DNA from: Leucobacter soli
Lineage (GTDB): Bacteria; Actinomycetota; Actinomycetes; Actinomycetales; Microbacteriaceae
DNA: 64,000 nucleotides
NCBI RefSeq assembly: GCF_910593785.1
Contig: NZ_CAJVAP010000007.1
Coordinates: 62,001 to 126,000 of the forward strand
Direction of reading: 5' to 3'
The notes beneath the pieces are model-generated. The model saw only the letters and a program-made list of their open reading frames with translations, searched no databases and was not told the origin of the DNA. Every line of letters begins with the position of its first letter. Position 1 is the stretch's first letter. The position numbers and the translations under genes are program-made. Below, in pieces: positions 42,907-52,648 of the stretch.

Positions 42907-44526
42907 GTGAAACTCTCACGCACGGCCTACGGTGCACTCGCACTGGCCACTGCGAGTGCACTCACGCTCGCCGGTTGCGCCTCGGGCGGCAACGGCAACG
43001 GCGGCGGCGATTCCGCCGGCGGCGCGATCGTCATCGGCACGACCGAGGTGGTCACCTCGCTCGACCCCGCCGGCGCCTACGACAACGGCTCGTTCGGCGT
43101 CATGACGAACGTCTACCCGTTCCTGCTGAACAACCCGGTCGGCAGCAGCGAGGTCGAGCCCGACATCGCCGAGTCGGCCGAGTTCACCACGCCGACCGAG
43201 TACACGGTCACGCTGAAGAGCGGCCTCACCTTCGCCAACGGCAACGAGCTCACCAGCTCGGACGTGAAGTTCACCTTCGATCGTCAGCTCGCGATCGCCG
43301 ACGAGAACGGCCCCTCGAGCCTCCTCGCGAACCTCGACAGCATCGAGACCACCGATGACGTCACCGTCGTGTTCCACCTGAAGGAGGGCAACGACCAGAC
43401 GTTCCCGCAGGTGCTCTCGAGCCCGGTCGGCCCGATCGTCGACGAGGACGTGTTCCCCGCCGATGCGCTCGCGACCGACGCCGACATCGTCGCGGGCAAG
43501 CCCTTCGCCGGCCCGTACTCGCTCGAGACCTTCGACCAGAACAACCTGGCCTCGTACCAGGCGTTCGACGGCTACCAGGGTCTCTGGGGCGCCGCGCAGA
43601 CCGCGCAGATCAACGTCAAGTACTTTGCCAACGAGTCGAACCTCAGCCAGGCGATCGAGACGAAGGCCGTCGACGTCGCGTTCCGCAGCCTCTCGGCCAC
43701 CGACATCGAGAAGTTCGAGGGCACCGACGGGCTCAACGTCGTCAGCGGCCCGGGCGGCGAGATCCGCTACATCGTCTTCAACTTCAACGTGCAGCCGTAC
43801 GGCGCGAAGACCGACGACGCCGATGAGGCGAAGGCGCTCGCCGTCCGTCAGGCGGCCGCCGACCTGATCGACCGCGAGAAGATCTCGGATCAGGTGTTCA
43901 AGGGCACCTACACCCCGCTGTACAGCTACGTGCCCGAGGGCCTGACCGGTGCGAACGAGGCGCTCAAGGGCCTCTACGGCGACGGCCAGGGCGGCCCCGA
44001 CGCCGCGCGCGCCGCGGAGCGCCTCGCCGACGCGGGCGTCGAGACCCCGGTCGAGCTCAACCTGCAGTACGCGGGCGAGCGCTACGGTGCGGCCTCCTCC
44101 GAGGAGTACGCGCAGATCAAGGCTCAGCTCGAGACCGACGGTCTGTTCTCGGTGAACCTGCAGTCCACCGAGTGGGGGCAGTTCACCAAGGATCGCGTCG
44201 AGGATCTCTACCCGGCTCACCAGCTGGGCTGGTTCCCCGATTACTCGGATGCGGACAACTACCTGACCCCGTTCTTCCTCGAGGGCGGCTTCCTGTTCAA
44301 CCACTACGACAACCCCGAGGTCAACGAACTGCTCCGTTCGCAGCTCGTGACCCCGGACGTGGCGGAGCGCACCGCGAAGATCGAGGAGATCCAGGACCTC
44401 GTGGCCGCGGATCTCTCGACCCTGCCGATGCTGCAGGGCGCGCAGGTCGCGGTCGCGGTCGACGGCGTCGAGGGCGTCACCCTCGATCCTTCGTTCAAGT
44501 TCCGTTTCGGAACGCTGACGAAGTAA
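42907..44526 (+). CDS. Peptide/nickel-type ABC transporter substrate-binding lipoprotein
   Basis: 539 aa family 5 binding protein (DppA/OppA-like). The signal peptide ends at lipobox LAGC with Cys24 and a Gly/Asn linker. Family features: TTEVVTSLDPAGAYDNGSF, LTFANGNELTSSDVKFTFDR, and AVRQAAADLIDREKISDQVF. The GTG is preceded by AAGGAG. The ligand is probably a peptide, but related proteins bind sugars or metals. A 13-bp hairpin follows its stop before the permease genes. Confidence 0.94.
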   Translation: MKLSRTAYGALALATASALTLAGCASGGNGNGGGDSAGGAIVIGTTEVVTSLDPAGAYDNGSFGVMTNVYPFLLNNPVGSSEVEPDIAESAEFTTPTEYTVTLKSGLTFANGNELTSSDVKFTFDRQLAIADENGPSSLLANLDSIETTDDVTVVFHLKEGNDQTFPQVLSSPVGPIVDEDVFPADALATDADIVAGKPFAGPYSLETFDQNNLASYQAFDGYQGLWGAAQTAQINVKYFANESNLSQAIETKAVDVAFRSLSATDIEKFEGTDGLNVVSGPGGEIRYIVFNFNVQPYGAKTDDADEAKALAVRQAAADLIDREKISDQVFKGTYTPLYSYVPEGLTGANEALKGLYGDGQGGPDAARAAERLADAGVETPVELNLQYAGERYGAASSEEYAQIKAQLETDGLFSVNLQSTEWGQFTKDRVEDLYPAHQLGWFPDYSDADNYLTPFFLEGGFLFNHYDNPEVNELLRSQLVTPDVAERTAKIEEIQDLVAADLSTLPMLQGAQVAVAVDGVEGVTLDPSFKFRFGTLTK

Positions 44527-44542
44527 TCGCGTGAGATAAGTG

Positions 44543-44572
44543 CAGGGAGGGGGCCGCGCGGCTCCCTCCCTG
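44543..44572 (+). other. 13-bp hairpin between binding protein and permease genes
   Basis: Arms 44543-44555 and 44560-44572 pair completely (one G-U) around a GCGC tetraloop, 16 nt past the binding-protein stop. A TACCCT box follows immediately. It is probably a processing or attenuation site that sets binding-protein excess. Confidence 0.75.
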
Positions 44573-44578
44573 TACCCT
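44573..44578 (+). promoter_or_regulatory. Possible internal -10 box (TACCCT) before the permease gene
   Basis: It ends 7 nt before the ATG at 44586, the leaderless geometry, directly after the hairpin. Confidence 0.35.
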
Positions 44579-44585
44579 TTCGACT

Positions 44586-45662
44586 ATGACTCTCGATATC
44601 GCAGCGGTCAGCACCAGCGCGAAGCCACGGCGCAGCTCCGGAGGAGGCCTCGGGCGCTACATCCTCTGGCGCGCGGTGCTCATCATCCCGACCGTCTTCA
44701 TCCTGGTCACCATGGTGTTCCTCCTCATGCGCACCATCGGCGACCCGATCACCGCCTCGATCGGCGATCGCCTTCCCCCGGACGAGCTCGCCCGTCGCAT
44801 CCACGAGGCCGGCTACGACCGGCCGATCCTGGTGCAGTACGTCGAGTACCTCGGCCAGATCCTCCGCGGCGACTTCGGCACCACGATCAGCGACAACCGT
44901 GCCGTGACCGAGGTCCTGCTCACCTTCGGCTCCGCCACCCTCGAGCTCGCCTTCTACACGCTGATCGTCGCTTTCATCGTCGGCATCCCGCTCGGCATGC
45001 TCGCCGCCTACTACCGCGATCGCGGTCCCGACGCGGTGCTGCGCGTGTTCGCGATCTTCACCTACGCGACGCCGGTGTTCTTCTCGGGCCTGCTGATGAA
45101 GCTGGTCTTCGGCATCTGGCTCGGCTGGCTCCCCGTCTCGGGGCGCGCATCGATCGGCACCGAATTGCAGCTGCAGATGCTGTCGAATCCTTCCGGTTTC
45201 TATCTGATCGACGCATTCCGCACTGGGGACATGGCCAATGTCGCGGATGTGCTGGCGCATGCGATCCTGCCCGCGCTCACGCTCGGCCTCATGACCGCCG
45301 GCGTGTTCCTCCGGCTGGTCCGCACGAACATGATCGGCACGCTGGGCCGCGAGTACATCGATTCCGGGCGCTCGCGCGGCGTGGGGGAGTTCCGGCTCGT
45401 CACGAAGCACGCCTACCGGCCGGCGCTCATCCCGATCATCACCGTGATCGGGATGCAGATCGCGCTCCTCCTGGGCGGCGCCGTGCTCACCGAGACGACC
45501 TTCGAGTGGAAGGGTCTCGGCTTCCAGCTGGCCTACTATCTGAGCGCGCGCGACTTCATCGCGGTGCAGGGCATCGTGGTGCTGCTCGCCGTCATCGTCG
45601 CGCTGAGCAACTTCATCGTCGACGTGCTCGCCGCGCTCATCGACCCGCGAGTGAGGTACTGA
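44586..45662 (+). CDS. Peptide/nickel-type ABC permease 1 (DppB-like)
   Basis: 358 aa membrane subunit. The family start YILWRAVLIIPTVFILVTMVF and LRGDFGTTISDNRAV are followed by the coupling-loop region TLGREYIDSGRSRGVGEF. About six helices. It has a polar N-terminal tail of about 25 residues. No Shine-Dalgarno is visible, so it is either leaderless from the box at 44573 or coupled weakly to the upstream gene. Confidence 0.93.
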   Translation: MTLDIAAVSTSAKPRRSSGGGLGRYILWRAVLIIPTVFILVTMVFLLMRTIGDPITASIGDRLPPDELARRIHEAGYDRPILVQYVEYLGQILRGDFGTTISDNRAVTEVLLTFGSATLELAFYTLIVAFIVGIPLGMLAAYYRDRGPDAVLRVFAIFTYATPVFFSGLLMKLVFGIWLGWLPVSGRASIGTELQLQMLSNPSGFYLIDAFRTGDMANVADVLAHAILPALTLGLMTAGVFLRLVRTNMIGTLGREYIDSGRSRGVGEFRLVTKHAYRPALIPIITVIGMQIALLLGGAVLTETTFEWKGLGFQLAYYLSARDFIAVQGIVVLLAVIVALSNFIVDVLAALIDPRVRY

Positions 45663-45663
45663 C

Positions 45664-46752
45664 GTGACGAACTCGACTCCCACCGTGAACGGAACGGTCG
45701 CCGCGCCGGGCGAGCGCGCCTGGCACTCCTGGCCGCTCATCAAGCAGCTGCGCCAGAGCGTCGGACTGCAGCGGGGCATGCTCATCGCCGGCCTCGTCCT
45801 CGTCGCGCTCTTCGTGCTGCTCGCCGTGTTCGCTCCGCTGATCGCGCCCTACAGCTACAACACGCTCTCGGGGCCCGACGGCGACTTCGGCTCGCGGATG
45901 GCGCCTTCGGCCGCGCACCCCTTCGGTACGACGATCGCGGGCTACGACGTGCTCTCCCGCGTGATCTGGGGCTCCCGCACGGCGCTGCTCGTGATCGTGA
46001 TCGCCGTGCTGAGCTCGATCTTCGCGGGGACGCTGCTCGGTCTGGTCTCCGGCTACCTCGGCGGCGCGCTCGACCGGGTGCTCGTGATGATCACCGATGC
46101 GATCTACGCCTTCCCCTCGCTGCTGCTGGCCATCGTCATGTCGATCATGATCTCGGGCGGCCAGTCGAGCCTGTGGGGCGGCATATGGTCGGCCGCGCTC
46201 TCCATCACCGTCGTGTTCATCCCGCAGTACTTCCGCGTGGTGCGCAGCGAGGTGGTGCGAGTGAAGGCCGAGGCCTTCGTCGAGTCGGCCCGCGTGATCG
46301 GCGCGAGTCATCGCCGGATCATGTTCACGCACGTGCTGCGCAACTCGACGCGATCGCTCCCGCTCGTGTTCACGCTGAACGCCTCGGAGGCGATCCTGAC
46401 GCTGGCCGGCCTCGGCTTCCTGGGATTCGGCATCGAGCCGAACGGCGCCGCCGAGTGGGGCTACGACCTGAACAAGGCCGTCGCCGACGTGACGAACGGC
46501 ATCTGGTGGACCTCGCTCTGGCCGGGCCTCGCGATCGTGCTCATCGTCATGGGCCTCACTCTGACTGGGGAGAGCCTGAACGATCTCGCGGACCCGCGCC
46601 TGCGCATCCGCCGCCGCGCGAAGGCCGGCAGCGGCAAGGTGGCCGCCACCTCGGTCGGCGCCCGCCACGCGCAGGATCAGGGATACGAGTCGCTGGAAGC
46701 CGAGGATCCGGCCCCGGGAGCGGGAGCCGCCGACGAAGGAGGTGCGCGATGA
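45664..46752 (+). CDS. Peptide/nickel-type ABC permease 2 (DppC-like)
   Basis: 362 aa membrane subunit. Family features: PFGTTIAGYDVLSRVIWGSRTALLV, the coupling loop KAEAFVESARVIGASHRRIMF and EAILTLAGLGFLGFGIEPNGAEW-type sequence. The C-terminal 50 residues are polar. The GTG start is 1 nt past the previous stop, and the stop overlaps the ATPase start (ATGA). Confidence 0.93.
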   Translation: MTNSTPTVNGTVAAPGERAWHSWPLIKQLRQSVGLQRGMLIAGLVLVALFVLLAVFAPLIAPYSYNTLSGPDGDFGSRMAPSAAHPFGTTIAGYDVLSRVIWGSRTALLVIVIAVLSSIFAGTLLGLVSGYLGGALDRVLVMITDAIYAFPSLLLAIVMSIMISGGQSSLWGGIWSAALSITVVFIPQYFRVVRSEVVRVKAEAFVESARVIGASHRRIMFTHVLRNSTRSLPLVFTLNASEAILTLAGLGFLGFGIEPNGAAEWGYDLNKAVADVTNGIWWTSLWPGLAIVLIVMGLTLTGESLNDLADPRLRIRRRAKAGSGKVAATSVGARHAQDQGYESLEAEDPAPGAGAADEGGAR

Positions 46753-48455
46753 CGCGTCTGCTCGACATCTCGGATCTTGAGGTCACATTCTCGACGGACA
46801 GCGGGCCGGTGACGGCGGTCGACGGGGTCTCGCTGCACGTGGAGCCCGGCCGCGTGCTCGCGGTCGTGGGCGAGTCCGGATCCGGCAAGACCGTCTCGGC
46901 TCGCACTGTGCTCGGTCTGCTGCCCGAGACCGCGATCGCGACCGGCTCCGTCGTGCTCGCGACGCGCGACGGCAGCGGGAGCAACGACGTGCTGCATCTC
47001 GGCGCGGACCAGCTGCGCCGGGTGCGCGGCCGCGACGTCGCGATGGTCTTCCAGGAGCCGTCCACCGCGATGAACCCGGTCTTTCCGATCGGCTGGCAGA
47101 TCGCCGAGGGCCTGCGCGCCCACGGCAAGCTCTCGAAGAAGGAGCTGCGGGCCAAGGCGATCGAGATGCTCGACCTGGTCGGCCTGCCGGATCCGGAGGA
47201 GCGCGTCGACTACTACCCGCATCAGCTCTCTGGCGGGCAGAAGCAGCGCGTGATGATCGCGATGGCGCTGGCTCTGCGACCGGGACTCATCGTGGCGGAC
47301 GAGCCCACGACCGCGCTGGATGTGACCGTGCAGGCCGAGATCCTCGATCTGCTGCGCAAACTGCGGGACGAGCTCGGCACCGCGATCCTGCTCATCACCC
47401 ACAACATGGGTGTGGTGGCGGATCTCGCCGACGACGTCGCGGTGATGTACCAGGGGCGCGTCGTCGAGCAGGCACCGGTCGCGGAGCTCTTCGCGAACCC
47501 TCGCGAGGCCTACACGAAGCAGCTGCTGGGTGCGGTGCTGAAGCTCGGCGAGGGGCGACTGGTCGCGGAGGACCGGCAGGCGCTGCCGCATCCCGCCGGG
47601 GCGCACGCGGCGCCCGATGACGCGACCGTCACGGCGCCGGTCGTGCGGGCGCGCGGGCTCGAGATCCAGTACCCGGGTCGCTTCGGCCGTCCGGGGTTCA
47701 AGGCCGTGCAGGGCGTCGACTTCGAGATCTCCGCGGGCGAGGTGTACGGCCTCGTCGGCGAGTCGGGATCGGGCAAGTCGACCATCGGCCGCGCGATCGC
47801 CGGCCTCACCTCGGTCACCGGAGGGTCGCTCGAGGTGTTCGGGCACGAGATGCTCGGCTACAAGGAGCGGGCCTTCCGGTCGATCCGGCGCGATATCGGC
47901 TTCGTGTTCCAGGATCCCGGCTCGAGCTTCAACCCGCTGCTCACGATCGCGCAGAACGTGGCCGAGCCGCTGCTCGTGCACCGGGTGGTGCGCAGCGCGG
48001 AGGCCGCGCGGCCTCGCGTCGACGAGCTGCTCGAGGCGGTGCAGCTGCCCCGTGCCTACGGGGACCGGTTCCCGCACGAGCTCTCGGGCGGGCAGCGGCA
48101 GCGGGCCTCGCTGGCCCGCGGGCTGGCGCTCGATCCGAAGCTGTTGATCGCCGACGAGCCGACCAGCGCGCTCGACGTCTCGGTGCAGGCTCGCGTGCTC
48201 GCGCTCTTCGTCGAGCTGCAGCAGGAGCTCGGCTTCGCCTCGCTGTTCATCACGCACGACCTCGCGGTGGTCGATGCGCTCGCCGACCGGGTGGGCGTGC
48301 TCTTCCACGGCGAGCTGGTGGAGAGCGGCAGTTGCGAGGAGGTGCTGCGCCACCCGCAGGAGGCCTACACGCAGCGGCTGCTGGCTTCGCTGCCGGTGCC
48401 GGATCCGGTGGAGCAGGCACAGCGGCGGGAGGCCTGGCGGGCGGTCGCCTCGTAG
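46749..48455 (+). CDS. Fused peptide/nickel-type ABC ATPase (DppD-DppF-like)
   Basis: 568 aa with two complete nucleotide-binding domains in one chain, replacing separate D and F subunits. Domain 1: Walker [10 protein letters not shown], signature [16 protein letters not shown], Walker [13 protein letters not shown]. Domain 2 (from about residue 295): [37 protein letters not shown]. Both look active, unlike the sugar importer ATPase in this window. Its last codons and stop lie in a 35-nt tandem duplication. Confidence 0.95.
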   Translation: MTRLLDISDLEVTFSTDSGPVTAVDGVSLHVEPGRVLAVVGESGSGKTVSARTVLGLLPETAIATGSVVLATRDGSGSNDVLHLGADQLRRVRGRDVAMVFQEPSTAMNPVFPIGWQIAEGLRAHGKLSKKELRAKAIEMLDLVGLPDPEERVDYYPHQLSGGQKQRVMIAMALALRPGLIVADEPTTALDVTVQAEILDLLRKLRDELGTAILLITHNMGVVADLADDVAVMYQGRVVEQAPVAELFANPREAYTKQLLGAVLKLGEGRLVAEDRQALPHPAGAHAAPDDATVTAPVVRARGLEIQYPGRFGRPGFKAVQGVDFEISAGEVYGLVGESGSGKSTIGRAIAGLTSVTGGSLEVFGHEMLGYKERAFRSIRRDIGFVFQDPGSSFNPLLTIAQNVAEPLLVHRVVRSAEAARPRVDELLEAVQLPRAYGDRFPHELSGGQRQRASLARGLALDPKLLIADEPTSALDVSVQARVLALFVELQQELGFASLFITHDLAVVDALADRVGVLFHGELVESGSCEEVLRHPQEAYTQRLLASLPVPDPVEQAQRREAWRAVAS

Positions 48456-48505
48456 CCTCTCCCGCGACCCGGCGGGCGGTCGCCTCGTAGCCTCTCCCGC
48501 GACCC
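48436..48505. repeat. Exact 35-nt tandem duplication over the 3' end of the fused ATPase gene
   Basis: 48436-48470 is repeated exactly at 48471-48505, plus five further bases. The unit includes the final codons and the TAG stop, so the second copy lies outside the gene. It looks like a recent slippage event. Confidence 0.9.
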
Positions 48506-48522
48506 GGCGGACGAGCGGGCGG

Positions 48523-48540
48523 TGTCTGGAATCCCGGACA
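48523..48540. promoter_or_regulatory. Candidate IclR-type operator upstream of hutU
   Basis: TGTCTGGAATCCCGGACA is palindromic in 7 of 9 pairs and matches the site in front of hutH in 15 of 18 positions when both are read toward their gene. Both end in CGGACA, which could serve as the -35 box. No clear -10 box was found for hutU. Confidence 0.6.
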
Positions 48541-48660
48541 TCGCCCGCTCTCGTCGCATTGCCCGGCCGAACCGCCTGCGGTGAGATGGGTGCAGCGCGA
48601 TCCTTCGCGAGACGACTGCGGAGGATCGCACCTCGAACGCACCGATCGAAAGGCACGACC

Positions 48661-50388
48661 ATGGCTCTCCCCGGCGCCCGCCCCGTCCGCTCCCCGCGCG
48701 GTACCGAGATCTCGGCCAAGAGCTGGCAGACCGAGGCTCCGCTGCGCATGCTCATGAACAACCTCGACCCCGAGGTAGCCGAGCGCCCCGACGACCTGGT
48801 CGTGTACGGCGGCACGGGCCGCGCGGCGCGCTCGTGGGGCGCCTTCGACGCGATCGTCGACACCCTGCGCGATCTCGAAGAGGACGAGACGCTGCTCGTG
48901 CAGTCGGGGAAGCCGGTCGGCGTGTTCCGCACGAACAGGTGGGCGCCGCGCGTGCTCATCTCGAACTCGAACCTCGTGGGCGACTGGGCGACCTGGCCCG
49001 AGTTCCGCAAGCTCGAGGCCGAAGGCCTGATGATGTACGGCCAGATGACGGCCGGCTCGTGGATCTACATCGGCACCCAGGGCATCCTCCAGGGCACCTA
49101 CGAGACCTTCGCCGCCGCCGGCCGCAAGCTCCAGGGGCAGGGCCGCATCGAGAAGGTCGAGGGCAAGGGCCCCCTCGCCGGCACCATCACCCTGACCGGC
49201 GGCTGCGGCGGCATGGGCGGCGCCCAGCCCCTCGCGGTCACCCTGAACGACGGCGCCTGCCTGATCGTCGACGTCGACAAGACGCGCCTCGACCGTCGCG
49301 CGGGCAAGCGCTACCTCGACGAGGTCGTGGAAGACCTCGACGAGGCGCTCGCCAAGGTGCAGCAGGCGAAGGACGAGCGGCGCGGCTGGTCCGTCGGCCT
49401 CGTCGGCAACGCGGCCGAGGTGTTCCCCGAGATCCTGCGCCGCCACCGGGCGGGCGAGATCACGATCGATCTCGTGACCGACCAGACGAGCGCCCACGAC
49501 CCGCTCAGCTACCTGCCCGTCGGCTACACCGTCGAGGAGTGGCACGAGCGCGCGGCGGCCGACCCCGAGCAGTTCACGAAGGACGCGCAGGCCGCGATGG
49601 CCGCGCATGTCAAGGCCATGGTCGAGTTCCAGGACGCGGGCGCCGAGGTCTTCGACTACGGCAACTCGATCCGCGATGAGGCCCGCACGGGCGGCTACGA
49701 TCGCGCCTTCGAGTTCCCCGGCTTCGTGCCCGCCTACATCCGCCCGCTCTTCTGCGAGGGCCTCGGTCCGTTCCGCTGGGCGGCGCTCTCGGGCGATCCC
49801 GAAGACATCCGCGTCACCGACGCCGCGCTCAAGGAGCTGTTCCCCGAGAACACCCACCTCCACGCCTGGCTCGACGCCGCCGCCGAGCGGGTCGAGTTCG
49901 AGGGCCTGCCCGCTCGCATCTGCTGGCTCGGCTACGGCGAGCGCCACCAGGCCGGCCTGCTCTTCAACCGGCTCGTCGCGGAGGGCAAGGTCAAGGCGCC
50001 GATCGTGATCGGCCGCGACCACCTCGACTCGGGCTCGGTCGCCTCGCCCTACCGCGAGACCGAGGCGATGGCCGATGGATCCGACGCGATCGCCGACTGG
50101 CCGCTGCTCAACGCACTCACGGCGACCTCGTCCGGCGCGACCTGGGTGTCGATCCACCACGGCGGCGGCGTCGGCATCGGCCGCTCGATCCACACCGGCC
50201 AGGTTTCGGTCGCCGACGGCACCGAGCTCGCCGCCGAGAAGCTCTCGCGCCTGCTGACCAACGACCCCGGCATGGGCGTCATCCGCCACGTCGACGCGGG
50301 CTACGAGCGCGCCGCCGAGGTGGCGAAGGAGCGCGGCGTGCGCGTGCCGATGGAGCCCGTGATCCGCAACACCGATCGGGCCTGGTAG
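48661..50388 (+). CDS. hutU: Urocanate hydratase
   Basis: 575 aa NAD+-dependent enzyme converting urocanate to imidazolonepropionate, the second step of histidine breakdown. Features: [28 protein letters not shown] (cofactor region), [18 protein letters not shown], and [19 protein letters not shown] near the C-terminus with the conserved active-site area. The ATG follows AAAGG by 8 nt. hutI begins 10 nt after its stop. Confidence 0.97.
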   Translation: MALPGARPVRSPRGTEISAKSWQTEAPLRMLMNNLDPEVAERPDDLVVYGGTGRAARSWGAFDAIVDTLRDLEEDETLLVQSGKPVGVFRTNRWAPRVLISNSNLVGDWATWPEFRKLEAEGLMMYGQMTAGSWIYIGTQGILQGTYETFAAAGRKLQGQGRIEKVEGKGPLAGTITLTGGCGGMGGAQPLAVTLNDGACLIVDVDKTRLDRRAGKRYLDEVVEDLDEALAKVQQAKDERRGWSVGLVGNAAEVFPEILRRHRAGEITIDLVTDQTSAHDPLSYLPVGYTVEEWHERAAADPEQFTKDAQAAMAAHVKAMVEFQDAGAEVFDYGNSIRDEARTGGYDRAFEFPGFVPAYIRPLFCEGLGPFRWAALSGDPEDIRVTDAALKELFPENTHLHAWLDAAAERVEFEGLPARICWLGYGERHQAGLLFNRLVAEGKVKAPIVIGRDHLDSGSVASPYRETEAMADGSDAIADWPLLNALTATSSGATWVSIHHGGGVGIGRSIHTGQVSVADGTELAAEKLSRLLTNDPGMGVIRHVDAGYERAAEVAKERGVRVPMEPVIRNTDRAW

Positions 50389-50391
50389 GTT
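50386..50391 (+). promoter_or_regulatory. Possible -10 box (TAGGTT) overlapping the hutU stop
   Basis: TAGGTT starts with the hutU stop codon and ends 7 nt before the hutI GTG. hutI has no Shine-Dalgarno, so a leaderless internal start is possible. Confidence 0.35.
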
Positions 50392-50398
50392 CTCGCTC

Positions 50399-51634
50399 GT
50401 GACCTCCCTGCTGATCGACGACATCGGCGAGCTGACGACAAACGACGAGTCGCTCGGCGAGGGAATCGGCGGGCGCCTGCGCGATGCGGCGGTCGTGATC
50501 GACGGATCGCGGATCGCGTGGGTCGGCTCGGCCACTGACGCCCCCGCCGCCGACGAGCGCGTCGACGCCGGCGGGCGTGCTCTGCTGCCGGGCTGGGTCG
50601 ACTCGCATACGCACATGGTGTTCGCGGGGGATCGCACCGCCGAGTTCGAGGCACGCATGGCGGGCGAGGCGTATGCCGCGGGCGGCATCAACGTCACCGT
50701 GAGCGCGACGCGCGCCGCTTCTGACGAGGAGCTCGACGGCAACCTCGCCCGGCTCGTCGCCGAGGCGCGGCGCGGCGGCACCACCACGATCGAGACGAAG
50801 ACCGGCTACGGGCTCACGGTCGAGGACGAGGTGCGCTCCGCGGTCGTCGCCGGGCGCCGGGCCGACGCCGTCACCTTCCTCGGAGCTCATGTCGTCCCGG
50901 CCGGGCAGGATCCCGACGCCTACCTCGACCTCGTGACCGGGCCGATGCTCGACGCCGTCGCTCCGCACGTGAGCGCCGTCGACGTGTTCTGCGAGACCGG
51001 CGCCTTCGATGAGGCCGCCTCGGCGAGGGTCCTCGAAGCCGCCGCTCGGCACGGTCTCGCCACCCGTGTGCACGGCAACCAGCTCGGCCACGGTCCCGGC
51101 GCGCAGCTCGCCGTGGCGCACGGCTCGCTCAGCGTCGACCACCTCGGCTTCCTGAGCGATGGCGACATCGCGGCGCTCGCGGGGTCGTGGGACGAGTGGC
51201 GCCGCGGTGCAGGAGTCGCCGGCACCGTCGCCACGGTTCTACCGGCTTGCGACCTCTCGACGCGCATGCCGCTCGCGCCGGCCCGCAGGCTGCTCGACGC
51301 GGAAGCGGTGCTCGCCATAGCGAGCAACTGCAACCCCGGCACCTCGTACACGAGCTCGATGGCGTTCTGCGTCGCGACCGCGGTGCTGCAGATGGGCCTG
51401 ACGATCCAGGAGGCGGTGCGCGCGGCGACGCTCGGCGGCGCCACCGCGCTCGGCATGCAGGATGACGGATGGACCGACCCGCGCGGCGAGGCGCAGCCCG
51501 CCGTCGGCGCGATCCGCCCCGGTGCGCGCGCCGACCTGCAGCTGCTCGACGCCCCCTCCGTGACGCACCTCGCCTACCGGCCGGGGATGCCCCTCACCGC
51601 CGCGGTCTGGCGCGCGGGCGAGCGCGTCGTCTGA
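50399..51634 (+). CDS. hutI: Imidazolonepropionase
   Basis: 411 aa metal-dependent amidohydrolase, third step of histidine breakdown, giving N-formimino-glutamate. Metal motifs: PGWVDSHTHMVFAGDR at the start of the barrel, TRVHGNQLGHG, and AIASNCNPGTSYTSSM. KTGYGL is the conserved substrate loop. It follows hutU by 10 nt and is convergent with the IclR regulator. Confidence 0.96.
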   Translation: MTSLLIDDIGELTTNDESLGEGIGGRLRDAAVVIDGSRIAWVGSATDAPAADERVDAGGRALLPGWVDSHTHMVFAGDRTAEFEARMAGEAYAAGGINVTVSATRAASDEELDGNLARLVAEARRGGTTTIETKTGYGLTVEDEVRSAVVAGRRADAVTFLGAHVVPAGQDPDAYLDLVTGPMLDAVAPHVSAVDVFCETGAFDEAASARVLEAAARHGLATRVHGNQLGHGPGAQLAVAHGSLSVDHLGFLSDGDIAALAGSWDEWRRGAGVAGTVATVLPACDLSTRMPLAPARRLLDAEAVLAIASNCNPGTSYTSSMAFCVATAVLQMGLTIQEAVRAATLGGATALGMQDDGWTDPRGEAQPAVGAIRPGARADLQLLDAPSVTHLAYRPGMPLTAAVWRAGERVV

Positions 51635-51822
51635 GACGGCTGCGCCGCACCGACGCCGCAGTGCTGCCGTGCCGCAGCCCGGGTCTCGTCCGCCCCTCGG
51701 CTCACCGCAGGCCCCCTTCCTGACGAGCGTGCAGGAAAATCACCGCGAATACGGGGTACGCCGGTCAGCAAGGTGTACTCCAGTGGGCAAAAGCCGGGCC
51801 GGTCCTGCTCGCTCGCCGTCCC

Positions 51823-52611
51823 TTACGCACTCGCGGGTCGCCCGTGGATGCGGGCGGAGAGCGTCTCGGCGGTGCGCCGGACCTCGGCGGCGAGCCCGTC
51901 GAGGCGATCCTCCGCGATCTGGTCGTCCGGAAAGGTGACGGCGATCGCGGCGACCGGCCATTCGCGGTGGTCGAGCACGGGCACGGCGACGGAGGAGAAC
52001 TCCGGCGTGACGGATCCGCGCTCGACGGCGAAGCCGCGCGTGACCACCTCGTCGAGCACCGCGCGCAGCTTCGAGTACCGGTCGATGTCGTCGATGATGT
52101 CGTGCCGGTGCACGAACGCGCCGCGGTCGGGGAACAGGGCGCGGACCTGCGCTTTCGGCAGCGCGGCGAGGATCGCCCGGCCGCTGGCGGTGAGCTGCAT
52201 CGGCAGCCGGACGTTCACGTCGGTGATGAGCATCGGCGATCCCGGCGCGCGCTCCTCGATCACGTAGAGCACGTCCCGGCCGTGCGGCACGGCGAGGTGT
52301 CCGCTGACCCGCACCCGGTCCACGAGCGCCGCGATCAGCGGCCGGCCGATCCGCGTCAGCGGTTCCTGCCGGGCGTAGGCCGAACTCAGCTCGACGGCGG
52401 CGATCCCGAGCCCGTAGCGTCGCTCCTCTGGCAGGTGCATGACGAAGCCGTGCTCCTGGAGCGTCGCCAGCAGGTGGTACACGGTGGATCGCGGGAGCCC
52501 GAGCTGGGTCGCGATCATGCTCGCCGGCAGCGGTCCGCGCGAGGCGGCGAGCATCGCGAGGATCCGCAGCGTCTGATCCGCCGCGGGCACCTTCGGCTGC
52601 TGCTCGCTCAC
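51823..52611 (-). CDS. IclR-family regulator, probable histidine-utilisation regulator
   Basis: 262 aa. An N-terminal winged helix (ADQTLRILAMLAASRGPLPASM, LGLPRSTVYHLLATLQEHGFV) is followed by the IclR effector domain (LTASGRAILAALP, then FAVERGSVTPEFSSVAVPVLD). It lies between hutI and hutH on the hutH strand, and a matched palindrome pair flanks the locus, so control of hut genes is the natural inference. The effector could be urocanate or another intermediate. It is predicted to be leaderless from GTG. Confidence 0.93.
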   Translation of the reverse strand: MSEQQPKVPAADQTLRILAMLAASRGPLPASMIATQLGLPRSTVYHLLATLQEHGFVMHLPEERRYGLGIAAVELSSAYARQEPLTRIGRPLIAALVDRVRVSGHLAVPHGRDVLYVIEERAPGSPMLITDVNVRLPMQLTASGRAILAALPKAQVRALFPDRGAFVHRHDIIDDIDRYSKLRAVLDEVVTRGFAVERGSVTPEFSSVAVPVLDHREWPVAAIAVTFPDDQIAEDRLDGLAAEVRRTAETLSARIHGRPASA

Positions 52612-52617
52612 CCTCGC

Positions 52618-52623
52618 AGCCTA
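52618..52623 (-). promoter_or_regulatory. Putative -10 box (TAGGCT), leaderless start of the IclR gene
   Basis: Minus-strand TAGGCT ends 6 nt before the GTG at 52611. Confidence 0.5.
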
Positions 52624-52648
52624 CTTCCGAATGCGTCTCCGAGGGGTG

